Positions 18,642-20,261 of a stretch of DNA of 20,261 nt are shown here, one piece after another; position 1 is the first letter of the stretch; every line of letters begins with the position of its first letter. The stretch is from contig NW_009242972.1 of NCBI RefSeq assembly GCF_000388065.1, positions 3,242,463 to 3,262,723 on the forward strand, written 5' to 3'. This DNA is from Fonticula alba (Eukaryota; Opisthokonta; Rotosphaerida; Fonticulaceae). The notes under the pieces are model-generated. The model ran no database searches. It was not told the DNA's origin and saw nothing but the letters and a program-made list of their open reading frames with translations. A program made the position numbers and the translations under genes.

Positions 18642-20261
18642 ATGACCGCCTCTTCCGGGCCCCCGCCGATGTCCTCGTCCGGCACGCCGACGCTCAGCTT
18701 CGCCGACCACTTTTGGGGCGCCGATGACCGTGGCTTCGATGTCCTCTACGCGCATATGAGCGCCGCCAAGGACACCAGCAAGCTGGTGCTGGAAATCCTC
18801 GAGACGCGCGCCCGCTTGGAGGAGGAGTACGCCAAGGGCCTGCAGCGTCTGGCCAAGGCGATTGCCGGGCTCGGAGCCGGCGGCGCCGAGGACGATGCCG
18901 ATGTCCCGGCTGCCGTGGTGGAGACCACTGCCCCCCGGTCCGGGTCCGATGTCCAGATCGCTGGCGACTATGGCTCCACCAAGAGTGCCCTGGTGACCCT
19001 GCGCAATGAGATCTCCACCGCGGCGCAGGCGCACCAGCTGTCGGCCGATACTCTGCGCACGGAGGTGGCCAAGCCGCTGGACGCCTTCATCAGCGACCAG
19101 AGCATCGCCCGCAAGCAGCAGGGCAAGATCATGCAGTCGGCCCAGAAGCGCCTGAAGGAGATGAAGGCCAATGCCCTGCGCGCCAAGAAGAATGAGTCCT
19201 CGAAGGCTCGCGCGGCTGAGGTCCTCGCCGAGTCGCTTGAGCGTGGTACGTTGTCATGGCCCCATGGGTCCCGCCTTTGGGCTCGCTCTTCGGTCCTGCT
19301 TTTTTTTTTTGTCCCCGCGGCAGGCGTCATGCTGGTGGTGATGGAAGCCCTGGTGCTGGATGCTGCCCGCTTTCTCGGGGTCCTCCTCTTCTCTCCCATG
19401 CCGATGCAATGCTGACCTATGCCCCTCCCCGCGCCTCCCGCGCCTCCCGCGCCTCCCGCGCCGATAGTCAATAGTCAGCGCAATGAGAAGGAGGCCGAGA
19501 AGGTTCAAAAGAAGTACCGCAAGGCCATGGCCGAGGCCGCCGCCGCCGAGCGCGAGCACTCCGAGGCCCGGCAGCGCCTGTTTGCCGCGCACCAGCAGTG
19601 GACCACCGACATGGTCACCACCGCGGCCCTGTATCAGTCGCTGGAGGAGGCCCGGCTGGACACGCTGCGCGCTGCCATTTGGGCCTACACCAATGCGGTG
19701 GCCACCACTTGCGTGGCCAACGACCAGGTGCGCATGCCGTCTTCCCTGGCCCGTGCTCCTCCATGCCCGCCCGGTGCCCAGCTTCTCGCACCTGTTGCCC
19801 GGCTCTGACGCTCTTTCCTCTCGTTTTTTTTCTTCTTCCTGCACCCTCCCCCCACACACGCATGCGTGCGTGCGTACATTCGCAGTCTTGCGAGCGGATC
19901 CGCGGCAGCCTGGAGCAGTGCCAGTTTGGTCGCGATCTGGACATCTTTGTCCGGCGGAATGGCACCGGCACCAGCCGGCCGGACGCCGATGGCAACCTCG
20001 TGGCCGCTGGCAATCTCGATGCCCCGCCCTCGGCCCGGACGACCCTCTCCCACCGGCCCCCCTCGTTGACTGGGTCCCTGACGTCGTTGAGCTCCTCGGC
20101 CGGATCCACCGGCTCGGCCCCGCCTACGGAGACGCTCCCCTCGTCGCTGGATGACACGGCGTCGGTGGCGTCCTTCCCCCCGGCGTCCGCCGTCTCGGAC
20201 GCCGGCGCTCCGCCGCCCTACTTCAACAGCTCCCAGGCGCCCCTCTTCTATGGTTCGTGTG
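18642..20261 (+). CDS. F-BAR domain protein, 5' part (runs off the window)
   Basis: F-BAR proteins form curved dimers that bind and bend membranes, usually linking endocytosis or cytokinesis to actin. Exons: 18642-19245, 19468-19727 and 19886 to about 20252, where GTTCGT may be the next donor. Phases 1, 0 and 1 join cleanly, giving at least 410 residues. The FCH start is clear at about 18-74: SFADHFWGADDRGF, then VLEILETRARLEEEYAKGL, the usual RAxLEEEYAKxL signature. Long coiled-coil helices follow: KPLDAFISDQSIARKQQGK, NEKEAEKVQKKYRKAM and YQSLEEARLDTLRAAIWAYT, then SCERIRGSLEQCQ near 289-301. From about 325 the protein becomes Ser/Pro/Thr-rich and disordered, as in linkers that lead to SH3 or RhoGAP domains; any such domain lies beyond the window. 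Small introns interrupt the F-BAR domain. The family is secure; the subfamily cannot be told from this part. Confidence 0.86.

Overview
The window is nuclear DNA from a very GC-rich eukaryote whose genes carry many short spliceosomal introns. Four protein-coding genes can be supported by conserved motifs and by exon phases that join consistently. Three belong to typical eukaryotic families: a syntaxin-6-type Qc-SNARE, an alpha-1,3-fucosyltransferase (GT10) and an F-BAR protein. Ala/Pro/Arg-rich proteins, introns of roughly 70-380 bases full of microsatellites, and mostly GC-rich third codon positions would suit a GC-rich unicellular opisthokont such as a nucleariid. That organism guess is weak; only the eukaryotic origin is firm.

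Layout. (1) 197-4115, minus strand: a seven-exon gene for a protein of about 951 residues with a long Arg/Ser-rich, poly-Ser region and an unrecognised helical C-terminal domain. (2) 4116-8014: a non-coding stretch between divergent genes, full of poly-G/poly-C, (CA)n, (GA)n and (TC)n. (3) 8015-about 9807, plus strand: six or seven exons encoding a Qc-SNARE with a C-terminal membrane anchor. (4) 10409-15453, plus strand: an eight-exon gene for a type II membrane protein that joins an N-terminal 'NADI'-type glycosyltransferase-like domain to a C-terminal GT10 fucosyltransferase domain. After correction for an assembly error it is about 1163 residues long. (5) 15454-18641: non-coding and repeat-rich. 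(6) 18642 to the window end, plus strand: the first three exons of an F-BAR protein that runs off the window.

The strongest anomaly is inside the glycosyltransferase gene. Two Illumina adapter remnants (12369-12388 and 12753-12772) bracket a 364-base piece, and each lies between a pair of direct repeats (133 and 110 bases). This is a library fragment misassembled into the contig. It adds 150 + 129 bases, both multiples of three, so the false peptide stays in frame and is easy to miss. The most interesting biology is the two-glycosyltransferase architecture and a skew of 5' splice sites towards GT-R-C-G-Y instead of GT-R-A-G-T.

The genes do not form a pathway or operon. The SNARE (Golgi/endosome traffic), the fucosyltransferase-like protein (Golgi lumen) and the F-BAR protein (membrane curvature) all act at endomembranes, but nothing beyond proximity suggests a functional link.
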